Made by a program: the position numbers and the translations under genes. DNA of 64,000 nucleotides. Origin: Hexactinellida sp. DTS-2022. Lineage: Eukaryota > Porifera > Hexactinellida. Below are positions 23,211 through 34,622 of this stretch, in pieces. Where the stretch lies: assembly GCA_028753945.1 (NCBI GenBank), contig JAPNXP010000009.1, positions 4,030,001 to 4,094,000 on the forward strand, given 5' to 3'. The notes under the pieces were generated by a model. It was not told where the DNA came from and searched no databases. It saw nothing but the letters and a program-made list of their open reading frames with translations. Position 1 is the stretch's first letter, and each line of letters begins with the position of its first letter.

Positions 23211-24175
23211 TTCGAAACTATTACTCCTCTAACTGATTCCCAATTTCCTTTAACTATGAAAATTGCAGATGGGATTCATGGTTCTGGATGTCATCAAATT
23301 TATAATTAATATGAATTAAATCCCACTCCTAGCACAAAAAACTTTTTGTTGTTTGCATTCAAAATCTTGTCAATCCATGATTCAACCAGGTCACAGGTTT
23401 GGATTAATAATTCTCCCAATTCTTCCTATGGCGTAAGGCCTGTTGTTTTGCTTGCTCAGAAGGAATGTCTTGCCAACGTCCAACATATAATGGAGAATAT
23501 CATCAACCCGGATAGCAGTTGTATTGTGCAAGAGGGTTTGCAGGTTCCACAAGGTCATGTGCAAACAAATATCTATCGTAGCATGATAGATGGTAAAATG
23601 TCAGCAATCCTCAGTGGGGCTGGTCGAGCTCCTTGTCAACTGTGTACCGCGAGTAATGAAGACTTTCGCGATTTGGAACTTGTCCAATTAAGACTAAATC
23701 GTTAATACATATTAAAGAAATTAAATTTATTATTTTCTTAGATACATGCATGATTACATATCCATCAAATCAACCTTTTCACTGTGTCGACTATACTACG
23801 TATAGTATAATGGCCCAGCTCTAATCTTACTGCTTTGGTTACCGATTATTATTATTATTCTTCCGTCTCCTTTCCAAAGAACCGAGTTTTATTAACTAAG
23901 AGCTCAAATTTCATGACAAGTGTCATATGGGACAGATGTGTAGTACCTGGGGTCATGATTTTTTATTACATTTTTGGACACATTTTTTTACCTATTTAAT
24001 GCCACAACATGAAAAATACATAATATTAAATTTATATGCATTCGATAGAGAATATAATTATACACCTTTTCACAGTGCACAAATTTTCAAATTGGGTTTA
24101 GTTTGTGCCATAATTGGGGTGCCAATCTCCTATATTTCCTCACACTTAAGATTCCGTAAACTGATAAATCTAAAT

Positions 24176-24408
24176 ACAGTATATTGTTTCCACTTGTATT
24201 AATTATATTGATTTAACTTTTTAAATCTTACTGTATTGTGTCAACTTGTAATAAATATATTGTTTCCACTTGTAATAATTATATTGATTTAACTTTTTAA
24301 ATCTTACTGTATTGTGTCAACTTGTAATAAATATATTGATTTAACTTGTTTACTCTTACTCTATTGTTAAAACTTGCGAAAATTATATTGATCTAACTTG
24401 TGAATTCG
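24176..24408. repeat. AT-rich tandem repeat
   Basis: Imperfect repeats combining AATATATTGATTTAACTT, TTTAAATCTTACTGTATTG and TGTCAACTTGTAATAA, with a higher-order period of about 75 bp. Non-coding. Confidence 0.75.
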
Positions 24409-24567
24409 AGCTGCTTTCTAATTAATTGTGGTATTACTATACAATGGATTAAAGCAAATTAAAATAAATAAGGTATGTGTTGACTTAACTCAACTCACCG
24501 TGGATAACATTGCTAACATAATTAACTATTTATACAATTTACTATCTATAAAAAATGAATGAATGGC

Positions 24568-24986
24568 CAAGGCTGGATTCGGTTAACCGGCTAACCGGTT
24601 AACCGTTGCTGACATTGGTTAACGGTTAGAGATTTTATTAACCAGTTAGCCGGTCTGTTGAATATCAGCAGATTAATTGGGAAATTAATGCGTAATGTAT
24701 TAAAATCTTTGAATTTTATCAGAATATGTAGTCCTAAATCCATTTCTCATCACCACTTTATAAATTTTCTTAGACAACATTGATTTAAATTTACATAAAG
24801 CACGAAATATATCAGTTAATATACTTATGCGGTTATATTTTATACAGCTGAGTCTTATTCTGTAGTATAGTCAAATTTTTATAAAGGATTTATTCTATTG
24901 GTTAGGATGGGCGGTTAACCGGTTAACCGTGGCGAGAAATCGAATTGTAACCGTAGCCTCAGATCGGTTAACCAACCCCACCCTTG
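24568..24986. mobile_element. hAT-like MITE rich in GGTTAACCGG
   Basis: The ends are CAAGGCTGGATTCGG and CAACCCCACCCTTG, with GGTTAACCGG palindromes just inside both. GAATGGC flanks both sides perfectly (24561-24567 and 24987-24993), giving 7 bp, or 8 bp with one mismatch. Non-coding. Confidence 0.75.
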
Positions 24987-25649
24987 GAATGGCATTAAAC
25001 TCAAATAGATTATTAGATACAAACTTCAAATTTATGAATCCTTCCTCTGTCACGTAACAACTTGATAAATTGGTCTAACAACACCTTAAGGCGTTCATGA
25101 CATGGCGAAAAAAATCCAATATTGCTGCTGTGCAGACAACATTTTCCTATATAATAAATTAAACAACCACCAAATATAAATTTTTAAATTAAAATTAGTA
25201 ACATTACATCCGATAATAACGGACCCAATATAAATCTTAGCTTCCTTGCTTGACACGAGTCCATCTGCCCAAAATATGGAGCCTCATTTTTAATAATTTA
25301 AAAAAAATTCACCTGAGCCGCGAAAAGCGCGGGACCCTATGCCATGGATTATTTGGCCTATTCGGTAATCCGGCCCTGCCTCGATACAAACTTTCCATTC
25401 TCTGGGAAAGGAGTCTGCAAATAATTCAGGACAAACAAACAGAGATACAAAGAAGAATTGTGTTTCTAATTAAGTAATTTATTCATCTAGGATTTTGGTT
25501 GTGTGTATTGATGAGATTTATTATGTTCATTATTGCAATCAATTAAATTAAATAATTAACAAACCCAGCTCCTGCAAAATGAATTGTTTATGGTGAATTG
25601 TAGAAATGTTTATTACTACCATCAATTAAATCAAATATTTTGCAACCCT

Positions 25650-25745
25650 GGATTTACCTCTGCATAATAATGGTTCAATGGTGAGAATAAGACCGCGAAG
25701 CGGTCTTATTCTCATCGGTAAACCATTATTATACAGATTAAATCC
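25650..25745. repeat. Long hairpin centred on CCGCGAAGCGG
   Basis: A 96-bp near-palindrome: GGATTTA...AATAATGGTT at the left pairs with AACCATTATT...TAAATCC at the right, with GAATAAGACCGCGAAGCGGT at the apex. GCGAAGC is the loop. It could be a mobile-element end or a structured transcript; no gene. Confidence 0.75.
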
Positions 25746-26049
25746 TGAGTTAGTAATTACTTTGCAATACAAATTACTGAAATAATTAATTGCATATAAT
25801 TTACCAACCACAGGTTTCAATTTATTTGAGCTAACAAGCTAACGTTTTAATATAGCTGAACGAACTACCCTTAATAATTATTGAGCTATTAATTATAAAC
25901 GAATAATTAATAACTATTGAGCAATGAGAATAACTTACATAACATAATTTCCCAAACAAATTACAGTAACTAATCACAACCCAAAATAAACTTTAGGCAC
26001 GGGTTATTAGGTCATAGTGTGTAATTTACTACCCACAGGTGAACTCATT

Positions 26050-26195
26050 ATTAATATTTTTGCTTCGGGGAGGGAAAGGCCGCGAAGCGGCCGTTAATTG
26101 CATCGCGTAGTGCCTAACACGAACGAACAAAAGTCGCTAAGCGACTTTTGTGAGGAAGTGATCCGTCGCGAAGCGACCGAGACCGAAGGGCTCGT
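26050..26195 (+). repeat. 3' end of a family R repeat
   Basis: Three GCGAAGC/GCTAAGC hairpins in a row (GGCCGCGAAGCGGCC, AAGTCGCTAAGCGACTT, GTCGCGAAGCGAC), then GACCGAAGGGCTCGT. The 3' end matches 26837 closely. The start is not defined. Confidence 0.6.
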
Positions 26196-26212
26196 ATATT
26201 CAAAGCGGAATT

Positions 26213-26837
26213 GTTGTGTGTGTGTGTTTGTTTGTTTGTTTGTCCAGAATTAATTGGAAAGATTACGAGTCCCAGAAAGCTGAATATTTGTATACAGGGG
26301 TATTTTTGTACTGCGACAACGATCTATTGGTTTTTGAAACAAAATAACGGGCGTCTTATTTGGGAATAACTCTTTCAGTTCTTATCCGATTCGCCCACAA
26401 TTTTAGAGGGCAAGACAACATGAAATGAGACACGTATACCGATTTATGGGATTATGACGTCACGTGGGAATTAACTATTATTATTATTGCTTTAAATTCA
26501 TTGCATATATTCACATATTAAATTTACTGCACATATTGTGGTTTGCTGATTTCCTGCTGTCTCCACCTGCATGATTTCAGTTTAGTTAGTTCTCTTAGTG
26601 ATTTATTAATAGCATACAGATGCATAAGTTTAGATATTTAGATATGAATAAGTGTTTATATAAATTCCTATTTGAGCTAGATAAATATTTTCTTTATTCT
26701 GTTTTACCTCACGGTGGGTAAGGCCTCGGCGGCCGTTATTTGTAATACATAGTGTCTATCACGGACGAACAAAGGTCGCGAAGCGGCCTTTGTGAGAGAG
26801 TTATCCGTCGCGAAGCGACCGAGACCGAAGGGCTCGT
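26213..26837 (+). repeat. Family R repeat, longer version
   Basis: It begins with a TGTG run and TTTGTTTGTCCAGAATTAAT and ends in GACCGAAGGGCTCGT. The interior differs from the copy at 18158 but the two ends match. Hairpins with GGTCGCGAAGCGGCC and GTCGCGAAGCGAC precede the 3' end. Non-coding. Confidence 0.55.
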
Positions 26838-27271
26838 TTAATTAAACCACAAACCTATATGTGTATATATATATTCCGAGTTGATTGAAGAAACTGGACG
26901 GTTTCCGAATTGGATTTTTGGCATATAAAGGTAAGTTTTGGCCCCCGCCAACAAGTTGAGGTTTCCAATCAAAATTTCACACACTTCGACAAGTTATTAC
27001 GTCATTGTCACATTTCGAGAAGCTGGGAATTCACTTAATCGCACATAATTCCCGCCCTCTATGAGATAAGAACCTTAAATTTTAATAGAACATGCACATT
27101 AATGATGAAGAAACGTGTCACACCAGATTTACAATTTGCTTACTCATCGCATGATGACATAATCGCTAAAATTTACTTTGTTAAATTTGTCTATTAGGCA
27201 TATCACGCTTTATAATCATGTTAGCTAAGCGGTTGGTGTGTGTGGTTGTCTTCTGTCGCGAAGCGCGTTAG
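26838..27271 (+). mobile_element. Helitron copy H3
   Basis: It starts TTAATTAAACCACAAACC and ends GCGAAGCGCGTTAG before T. The interior follows H1 (TTGATTGAAGAAACTGGACG and onward). The 5' TC is replaced by the neighbouring family R end, so the exact start is uncertain. Confidence 0.75.
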
Positions 27272-27299
27272 TATACTTTATATACTTCTAACAGCTATA

Positions 27300-27475
27300 C
27301 AATCTGTTTTCTCTAATTATCCAGTTCTCTAATAGTCCACTTTTCTAAAAGTCCATATATTTACTTTTCCAAATCAACTATTTCTATATCTATAATAGTC
27401 CATGTTCTCTAATAGTCCACTTTGGCCCATTTGCCCACTGGTGGACTATTGGAGAGAACAGAGTGACCTATTAAA
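27300..27475. mobile_element. pogo-like MITE (TCTGTTCTCTCTAAT ends)
   Basis: The left end is CAATCTGTTTTCTCTAAT after TA; the right end complement is CACTCTGTTCTCTCCAAT. The interior repeats CTAATAGTCCACTTT. It is nearly the same as 38970-39118. Non-coding. Confidence 0.7.
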
Positions 27476-28453
27476 ACACAAACCTCCATGTGTGTATGTA
27501 TATATTAGTTTGTCTGTTCCGAGTTGATTGAAAGAAACTGGACGGTTTCAAATGTGGTTTTTGGAATTTAGGGGTAATTTTAGCACCCGACAACAAGTTG
27601 AGGTTTCCACTCAAAATTTCTCACATCTCGACAAGTTATGACGACATTGTCACATTTCGAGAAGCATGAAAATTCACTTAATCGCACATAATTCCCGCCC
27701 TCTAAGAGAACAAATCTGAAAATTTAATAGAACACTAGCGCGCTTCGCTTGCTAGGTCGCTTCGCGGCAGAACACAACCACACACCAACCGGTTCGCGGT
27801 TGGTGTGTGGTTTATATACTCCTAATATTGATTATAAAGCGTAAATATGCCTAAATAGTCAAATTTAGCAATGTGAAATTTAGTGATTACGTCATCATGC
27901 AATAATGAGTTAACATAGTGGCGATCTGGTGTGACCAACGTGTCCGCATCATTAATGTACATGTTCTATTAAATTTTCAGATTTTTCTCTCTTAAAGGGC
28001 GCGAATTATGCGCGATTAAGTGAATTTTAAGGGTTCTCGAAAGTGACAATGACGTCATAACTTGTCGAGGTGTGAGAAACTTTGAGTGGAAACCTCAATT
28101 TGTTGTCGGGTGCCAAAAGTTACCCCTATATGCCAAAAATCTCAATTGGAAACCGTCCAGTTTCTTCAATCAACTCGGAACATACAAACAAATATATATA
28201 TATATATTCACACATACAGTGTCATACACACATCCACCCTTGTGTTTTAATAGTATAGATGTACATTAATCTTGCGGACCGGTGGTCACACCAGATCACC
28301 AATGTGCTATCATTGCATCATGACGTAATCATTGAAACTACATTGTTAAATTTCACTATTTAGGCCTATTTACGCTTTATTATCGATGTTAGAAGTGTAT
28401 AAACCATTCATCAACCTGGAAGCGGTTGGTGGTGGTTGTTTTCTGCGCGCTAG
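27471..28453 (+). mobile_element. Helitron copy H4, interrupted by H5
   Basis: It begins near CCTATTAAAACACAAACC and runs to about 27734, then resumes at 28260 (TGTACATTAATCTTGCGG) and ends GCGCGCTAG at 28453 before T. The gap is filled exactly by the reverse Helitron H5. Non-coding. Confidence 0.82.
27735..28259 (-). mobile_element. Helitron copy H5, inserted in H4 in reverse
   Basis: In plus-strand reading it starts with CTAGCGCGCTTCGCTTGC (3' end) and finishes with TGTTTTAATAGTATAGA (5' end). It lies between A at 27734 and T at 28260, the typical Helitron AT target. It has complete termini and no protein coding. Confidence 0.9.
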
Positions 28454-28507
28454 TTATAGACATAATGACATTTGGATCATGAAAGCAATAATTTATTATG
28501 AGAATGC

Positions 28508-28671
28508 TTATATAGAGCTGAGCTTTGTAGAGTTCAGATTTTTTCCCATACTAAAAGCCCAGGCTTACTTTCTAAGGTCAATTATAAAACTTTTGGGAAA
28601 ACTGACCTTTCTCAGTGCCTGAATACACATACTGAAAAACTGAACTCTACTAGAGCTGAGCTCTATATAAG
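28508..28671. mobile_element. MITE with CTTATATAGAGCTGAGCT ends
   Basis: A 164-bp inverted-repeat element; the two ends are near-perfect complements over about 30 bp. A close copy is at 54261-54420 inside the Ginger-like element. TA is the likely target, but the ends are too AT-rich to prove it. Confidence 0.75.
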
Positions 28672-29159
28672 TAATTTCATTTATTATAACAAACGGAATA
28701 TCTTTTCTTAAATAATGACCATGAGGTTTTGGAGTCGACTATTGATTGAAAATATTATAAATTATCTATTTAAAGTTGATTACTTCGAAATAGCTTGATA
28801 AATAGATACGCAAGATAAAACGGCATAATATATTGTGGTTTCGCAAAAAAACATTAGTATTTTTGAATGAATGACTAATCTATAATAAATTGATTCCAAA
28901 AATGGCCAAAACCCTGGAACATTATAAAATGGAACTATAAATCATATTTTTGATTTTAAAAAAGGAGTGGCACTCATTTTGAGAGCTATATTTCAAAAAG
29001 TATTGGAAATATTCGAGAGTAATTTTGCACAAATTCATACAACATATGGAATAAACGAAATATGCAATAAAACACAAAACATATATTTAATTAATGGATT
29101 TTCTCAATCTATTGGAATCTGACCTCAAGAACATTTTTTTGAAGAACTAGTAGTTAGTT
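28672..29159. other. AT-rich stretch without recognised gene
   Basis: No repeat, RNA gene or convincing frame was seen. If the exon call at 29160-29529 is right, the proximal promoter lies at its right end. Confidence 0.3.
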
Positions 29160-29357
29160 CACAGTACAGTACATTAAATATCGCAGTAGGTTCTTATTGT
29201 ATTCACTTCTTTTAGTTTGGAGACTTCTTGATTTTTTAAGGTAAGTTAAATTTTATGGGTTATATTAAAACAGACGAATTGTCAAACACATTTCCTCCTT
29301 CCGATATGATTTTTTCATTTTAGATTTTACACGCATTTGATCTTTCTCTTACATTCG

Positions 29358-29529
29358 ATGGAATTTTGCGAATATTTTACTCCTGATGACTGTGAAACCT
29401 ATGTTTCCTATTATTCTAGCATTATATTTCCCTCCAAAAAAAAATTTGTTTCAACTTCAATTGAGTATCCATTTCCTAATTCTACATGTTTAGGACTATG
29501 TGATTCGCAAACTTTTTTGTGTTCTACAG
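29358..29529 (+). CDS. Possible first coding exon of an unidentified gene
   Basis: The layout resembles a real gene start. A presumed non-coding exon ends in AAG before GTAAGT at 29241. A short intron (29241-29323) ends TTTCATTTTAG. The second exon has ATG at 29358 and codes for about 57 residues (MEFCEYFTPDDCETYVSYYS onward, Cys-rich) until a donor GTAATG at 29530. The exon ends after the first base of a codon. The next exon with a matching phase that I can see is 62797, which would make a 33-kb intron; an unseen exon between is also possible. No family recognised. Confidence 0.4.
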
Positions 29530-29937
29530 GTAATGCTTAGGATTCCCAATTTTTATTTAGTATATTTAGAAATATTGGATGCCTTCTTTACACCATATTA
29601 TTCAATTACATTGTGTTTTGTTTTGTTTTTGACTATGATTAGTTGATCTTTTTACAGTGGTTTCCTTGAATCTACAATTTTTTGCGCATGTAAATTTATT
29701 TTTCGTTCATAATTTTCAATTTTGTTCACCATTTTGAGAAATTACTGTTTCAAATTTTAGAGCATGTTTTTCTTTTATAAGGAGCAACTTTTTATGAATT
29801 CTAGGCTGATAATATTTAAATATTAATCAACCCTTGATGAGCTGCCCAACCTGTGGTTAAAATTTCTTAATATAGTTGATATTTTATTATTTATTAACTT
29901 ATTTCGACTCAATATTATTACTACAAGAGGTATACAT

Positions 29938-30428
29938 CAGAGATGCAGCGGTCTGGACCGGACTGTGGTCCAGACCGGGTTCGGACCGACCGATCTCAGG
30001 TCAGTCCGGTCCGCTTATTTTCAAGTGCGGTCTGGACCGGTCCAAATTAACGATATAACGGCCTGGACCGTTCATCGGTCTCGACCGGTTCATCGGTCTG
30101 GACCGTTGATAGGTCTGGACTCAGTCTAGAATGGACAAACGATCAGGCTCCAATCCGTTATTTCCAATTGTTTACAAGCACATAAGTAATAAGTATCTTA
30201 TAAATACAAGTGGATATTATTAGCCACTCTACTATGCGGTCTGTAACTGTCCAAATAAGGGATATAACTGTCTGGACCAGTACATCGGTCTGGAACTGTT
30301 CATCGGTCTGGACCGGTCCAGACCGATCCAATATTTTGATCATACGGTCTGGACCGGTCCGGACCATCCAGAAAAAAATCACGACGTTCAGGTCCGGTAC
30401 ATGAAATTTCCGGACCGCTGCATCTCTG
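29938..30428. mobile_element. hAT-type MITE (CAGAGATGCAGCGG family, long copy)
   Basis: The ends are CAGAGATGCAGCGGTCTGGA and CCGGACCGCTGCATCTCTG. The flanking 8-mers GTATACAT and GTATACGT match at 7 of 8. The interior is packed with CGGTCTGGACCG units in both orientations. Non-coding. A shorter copy is at 1680-2044. Confidence 0.9.
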
Positions 30429-30447
30429 GTATACGTGAGAAAAGATA

Positions 30448-30616
30448 CAGCGTATACTCCGGTTAATGGCTTTCTCCGCTTAATCGGGTCAAAATTTCAC
30501 AGGATATGGGACGGAATTACATTCTGGCTTAAAATATTTTCGGTTAACTTATTTCTCCACTTAATCGGGACAAAGCGACCTTGTCCCGAGGTTACTCTAT
30601 TAAGCGGAGTCGACTG
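30448..30616. mobile_element. pogo/Tigger-like MITE
   Basis: The left end is CAGCGTATACTCCGGTTAAT and the right end ATTAAGCGGAGTCGACTG, with TA on both sides. The interior matches 4659-4843 (CTCCGCTTAATCGGGTCAAA and onward). Non-coding. Confidence 0.75.
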
Positions 30617-30887
30617 TACCTGAAGGTTGATTCAATTATAGGATTCGAGTAATCTTGATTCCAATATAAACTGCTGCCATTTCGCTCTGAGGTGTTCAAA
30701 CCAATTCGCAAAAATGCTTTTTCGATATCTGATACCAGTGCAATTTTGTGAAAATAGAATCTAACTATCAGCCTGGACAGCTCATCAATAACACTGGCTC
30801 ACGTAATAATTACTCGTTTAGACTTTTGTCTCCATTCTTTAATACAACAGCGTCATGGATGCATTGGTTCGAATTTTACATTGTCAT

Positions 30888-31080
30888 TAGTTCGAATTTG
30901 TTGAACTGTCGTTAGTTCGAATCGATTTTCAAGACTACTGTCGTTAGTTCGAATCAATAACAAGACTACTGTCGTTAGTTCGAATCAATTTTCAAGACTA
31001 CTGTCGTTAGTTTGAATCAATTTTCAAGACTACTGTCGTTAGTTTGAATCAATATTCAAGACTACTCTAGTTATTCCGAA
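30888..31080. repeat. Minisatellite, about 32-bp unit
   Basis: Five to six copies of a unit containing TACTGTCGTTAGTTCGAATC and ATTTTCAAGAC, with small changes between copies (TTCGAA/TTTGAA). It lies next to the 3' end of the reverse LINE. Confidence 0.85.
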
Positions 31081-31173
31081 TCGTCTTTTAATTATTTTCG
31101 ATACTTTGAGCATAGAAATATGAATAATAATAATAATATTCATTTAAAAAGCAAAATTCCATATTGGATATGT

Positions 31174-33300
31174 TCAAATGCGCTGTACAGAGATAGTGTG
31201 TGAGAATGTATGTGTGTGTTTGTGTAGCCATGTCATGTAATCACGGTTTGAATTCCTCAATATAGAGGTGATTTTCAGTTTTTTCTTGAAGATAGATTGT
31301 GACGACAAGTTTTGGATGTTTTGGGAGTCGATGCCATTCGGTGGGAGCCGAAATTGAGGGATATTTGATGATTTGGTGTTGCGGTGTTCAAGAATGTAAA
31401 TGTACCTGATCTGAGCGCACGATTTGGATATTGCTTTACCTTTACGAGTTCTTCGATGACGAAGGAGCGAGAGAGTGGATGGCTTTGAAGGCAATCAAGA
31501 TGATTTTATATATGCATTGATAATTGAACCCAGCCAGTGAAGTTCTTGTAGGAGGGAGGGGATATGATGGAGAGAACCGAGGGGAATGTTAGATGAGCAT
31601 GGCACCACTGTCTTGAACACGCTGGAGACGAGCAAAGAGTCTGTGAGGATGCCCATAAAGAAGGCTGCTGCAGTAGTCGAAACGAGATGTACTAGTGCGT
31701 TGGTAAGTGTCTCACATACATCTCGAGAAAGATATTTCCTTATGCGGCGGATGTTATAGATGAAGTAAAAACAGCAAGATGAAACTCTGTTTGCATGTGC
31801 TGACATTAAATTATGTTTCTCAAACCAGGTTCCAAGGTTCCTGACCTCATGTATTGCCGAGATGTAGGAGTTTCCAACAGAGATCCCCTAAATTTGGGTT
31901 TTGGTTAGTTGTCATGTTCCAATGACCTGAAAATCTGTATTTTTATCATTTATTAGAAGCCAATTGGTGAGAAAACAGGTGCGGACATCAGAGACAAGTG
32001 CCTCAATGGCGGAAAGAGCTGATCTTTCAGATGTTAATGAGTCTGATTTAAAGGAAAGATAAAGCTGAGTGTCATCTTCATTGCAGTGGATATAGGCAGA
32101 TGTGATTTGATGAGTTTGAAGAGAGGACTTGTGTATAGAGAAAAGAGAATATGCCCAAGACAGGACCCTTGAATGTCGTTTGCCGAGACGAATTGTTTTC
32201 TACCAGAGAGATAAGATTCAAACCAGGTTAGAACAGTGCCAGAGATCCCGAAGCACGTGTTAAGACGTTTGAGTAGTATTGTGTGATCGACTGTGTCAAA
32301 TGCTGCATTTAGATCGAGTAGAACGAGGAGTGTAACCTGTTGACGGTTCATGTTCGGCAGGATGTCATTTTTCACCCTTAGTATTGCCGTCTCTATGCTA
32401 TAATGTTGGCGGTAAGCAGACTGCATCTTGGGAGGAGATCGTGGACATTGAGATGGTCAACTAATTGTAAAGCGGCCGCTTTCACGGAAAGTTTAGACAC
32501 GAAAGGAAGTTTTGAAATAAGACGATAGTTGAGCAGAACGGGATCCAAGTGTTGTTTTTCAAGCTTAGGATGGATTATTGCGTGTTTCAATGATGAACAA
32601 AAGTAGTTTTGAGACAGGTGTTGATTTGTTTCTTCAGGACAGGCATAAGGATCTGTATTGAAGATTTACTATCCAGGATTGAATAGTGTCAGTATCACAC
32701 GTCTTATTCGAGTATTTAACCAGTCTGGTGATGTCTTGATCAGACAGCTCACGGAATTCTGTGAAAGATACGTGTTGGGTGTTGATGGATCCAAAAGAGC
32801 TGAGTGAGGTGGCGGATTTGAAATGGCCATGATGTTACCTATCTTCAGAGTGAAATTATCTGCGAATTTTTGAGTTGAGATTACATCATCAGAGAGCGAA
32901 ATAATTTGAAATAATTTGCGTTTGTCATGGCAATTCTGTTTACCCAGTCAGAGTAAATCTCGCGACGGCTGAGATTCATTAAGTAGGTGCTAAGATTTTT
33001 CTTTTTGTGGTAATCAACCAGATCATCAGCCAGACGCGAGAGGCGCCATCTCCTTTCTGCTTTCCTTTTCACCTGTTTAGACTTCTTGGTGGCTTCGTTA
33101 AACCATGGGACTCCACGGCGTTTGATGATGTACTTCTTTCGAGAAGGAGCATGGTGTTCGTATAAGCCAGATAGTCTATTATTTTAACAATCCAGGAGAG
33201 CAGGTGGATCCTGACAAAGCTCAGTTGAAGCGAGATCTTTCGGGAAGAGATGCATATCAATGGTCTTGGAACGGATGGTGACCTCCTTTGACTCAAGGTG
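31174..33300 (-). pseudogene. CR1/L2-like LINE reverse transcriptase relic
   Basis: Minus-strand frames in order: linker blocks (RRGVPWFNEATKKSK, VKRKAERRWRLSRLADDL) near 33110-32950, then HPKLEKQHLDPVLLN and SKLPFVSKL near 32570-32490. The RT palm is at 32426-32034, with SAYRQHYSIETAILRVKND, TLLVLLDLNAAFDTVDH and WFESYLSGRKQFV. The usual YADD is altered to NEDDTQLYL near 32075. The tail has SCCFYFIYNIRRIRKYLSRD and LLQELHWL (31806-31495) and a C-terminal block with NIQNLSSQSIFKKKLK. The order and motifs match Jockey-group LINEs (CR1/L2). The endonuclease is absent and frames are broken. Confidence 0.82.
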
Positions 33301-34620
33301 GGGTTTCGGGAGAGACAATGAGCATGAAATAGAGAAATAGTCCGAGAAGAGTTAGTCAGCAGCAGGATCAGAAGAAAGTAATTTCTTTTTATTAATCTTA
33401 TCTCATATTACCATTATTCGAATAGTATATCAAAAGTGTTATAAATTGTTCTTTACATTAGTATTATATTTTTCGAACATTTATGCAACTATTGTAAATT
33501 GCTTTAACACAATGAGTAATATCAATTGGTTTATTCTCTAGTATGAATTACTATTGGATTTTATTCATTGCTTTTATAAGCGTCTCTAATATATTTATAT
33601 GTTAAGCATGTCTGCATGTGTAGGTTTCTACCATTCCCGAAATGGTTACTTTTTGATTTTAACACTGGGTATTTTTAGAATCTAGTAATGCATCAGCATT
33701 GACTTTCTGTAAGTTATACTCATATTTCTGAGACTATATTTATTCTCCTATTTAGTCTATTCCTCTAATATTCCAATCTATGATAACTCTGCCCTCAGCG
33801 ACATTTCTTATTGCATTGATTTCCTTCGTTTTTCATCGATCAATGGCAAAAGTAGTTAATTGTTGTGATTTTGTATTACTTTTTATACTTTCAATTTCAG
33901 TTTTTTTCATATTAAGAAATCTTAATTAGGCAAACTTCAGCTCTAGTATCCATCTGTAAATATCCCTTTGTTTCATTCGCATATTGCACTGTGTAGCACT
34001 ATTGCTCAATGCACGTTTTGTCTCGGTTTCTGGACAAAATTTATAATCTTGAGCACGAACCATTTAAGATTGTTTGAAATAATCACAAAAGCAGTATAGT
34101 TTCACTTCAAATCGATTCCATTTCTACTCCCCCTACTTACGGGCCGTTCAACCATTGGATAAGTTCCCGCCTAATTGTATTCCCCCTTACTGCTTCATGC
34201 TTTCTAGACCGGTTTGCAATACAAAATGATCTTTCTATCTCACATTGTTTAGATCACCGTTCCACCTTTGAAAGCGTTACGTTATCGCCCTTCCACCTTT
34301 GGAAGCGTTACTTTGGTTGAACGGGTAGAGTATTCATGGAAATGGTGGGGGGACATAACCCCGGAAGTATTTTTGGACGATTGCGGGTTTTGATAAATCT
34401 GCAGGTTCAAAAATAAAACAGTCCGGCATCAAACATACTTGTGCTCCCCGATTTTACAATCCTGAGTACTCTCCTCTGGTAATTAGTATTTATCTCAATT
34501 GACTCTAGCCCCTCAAAGTGGCTAATTTTCATTTGTACTTCATTATGAGATTATCTATTTTGCTCTATCATATCTTCTTAGTTTACAAGCATTACAAAAA
34601 TAGAATTCTGGTACAAATTT
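33301..34620. other. Gene-free AT-rich stretch
   Basis: I find no coding region. A short direct repeat, TTCCACCTTTGAAAGCGTTA and a close copy, lies at about 34260-34310. The rest is unclassified. Confidence 0.35.
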
Positions 34621-34622
34621 CT

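Larger units (their letters stand above)
21660..23705 (+). pseudogene. RAG1-like (RAG1/Transib superfamily) transposase relic
   Basis: Pieces read across frameshifts and two hAT insertions, starting at ATG 21660. ALMLISNDSRDRETADYC and DKSTFLLDMLEIGRRKYTTF resemble the RAG1 core before its catalytic site. IADGIHGSG fits the first catalytic Asp region (RAG1 D600 context). WINNSPNSSYGVRPVVLLAQ matches the conserved RAG1 block with PNS, a basic residue plus Pro, and a hydrophobic LLA. RSMIDGKMSAILSGAG followed by CQLCTAS fits the second Asp (D708) and the following zinc-binding C-x2-C. The frame stops at 23705, so the third acidic residue (E962 in RAG1) and the C-terminal half are missing. Frameshifts lie near 22545, 22790 and 22830, and an in-frame stop follows CHQIYN at about 23308. 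In RAG and RAG-like transposons this protein cuts DNA at terminal signals. I prefer RAG1-like over canonical Transib because of the LCT motif, but cannot settle it by eye. No RAG2-like gene is visible nearby. Confidence 0.7.

Noticed and set aside
23927..24202. 91-codon frame after the RAG1-like relic, considered as a RAG2-like remnant
   Set aside because: No kelch repeats or PHD residues are visible.
25250..25477. 75-codon frame ending before 25480
   Set aside because: It overlaps a hAT-like right end (GGTAATCCGGCCCTG near 25362-25376) and has no recognisable domain.
10021..28060. TGACGTCA in Helitron copies as a CRE regulatory site
   Set aside because: It is part of the repeat consensus and conserved by descent; no sign of regulatory use.
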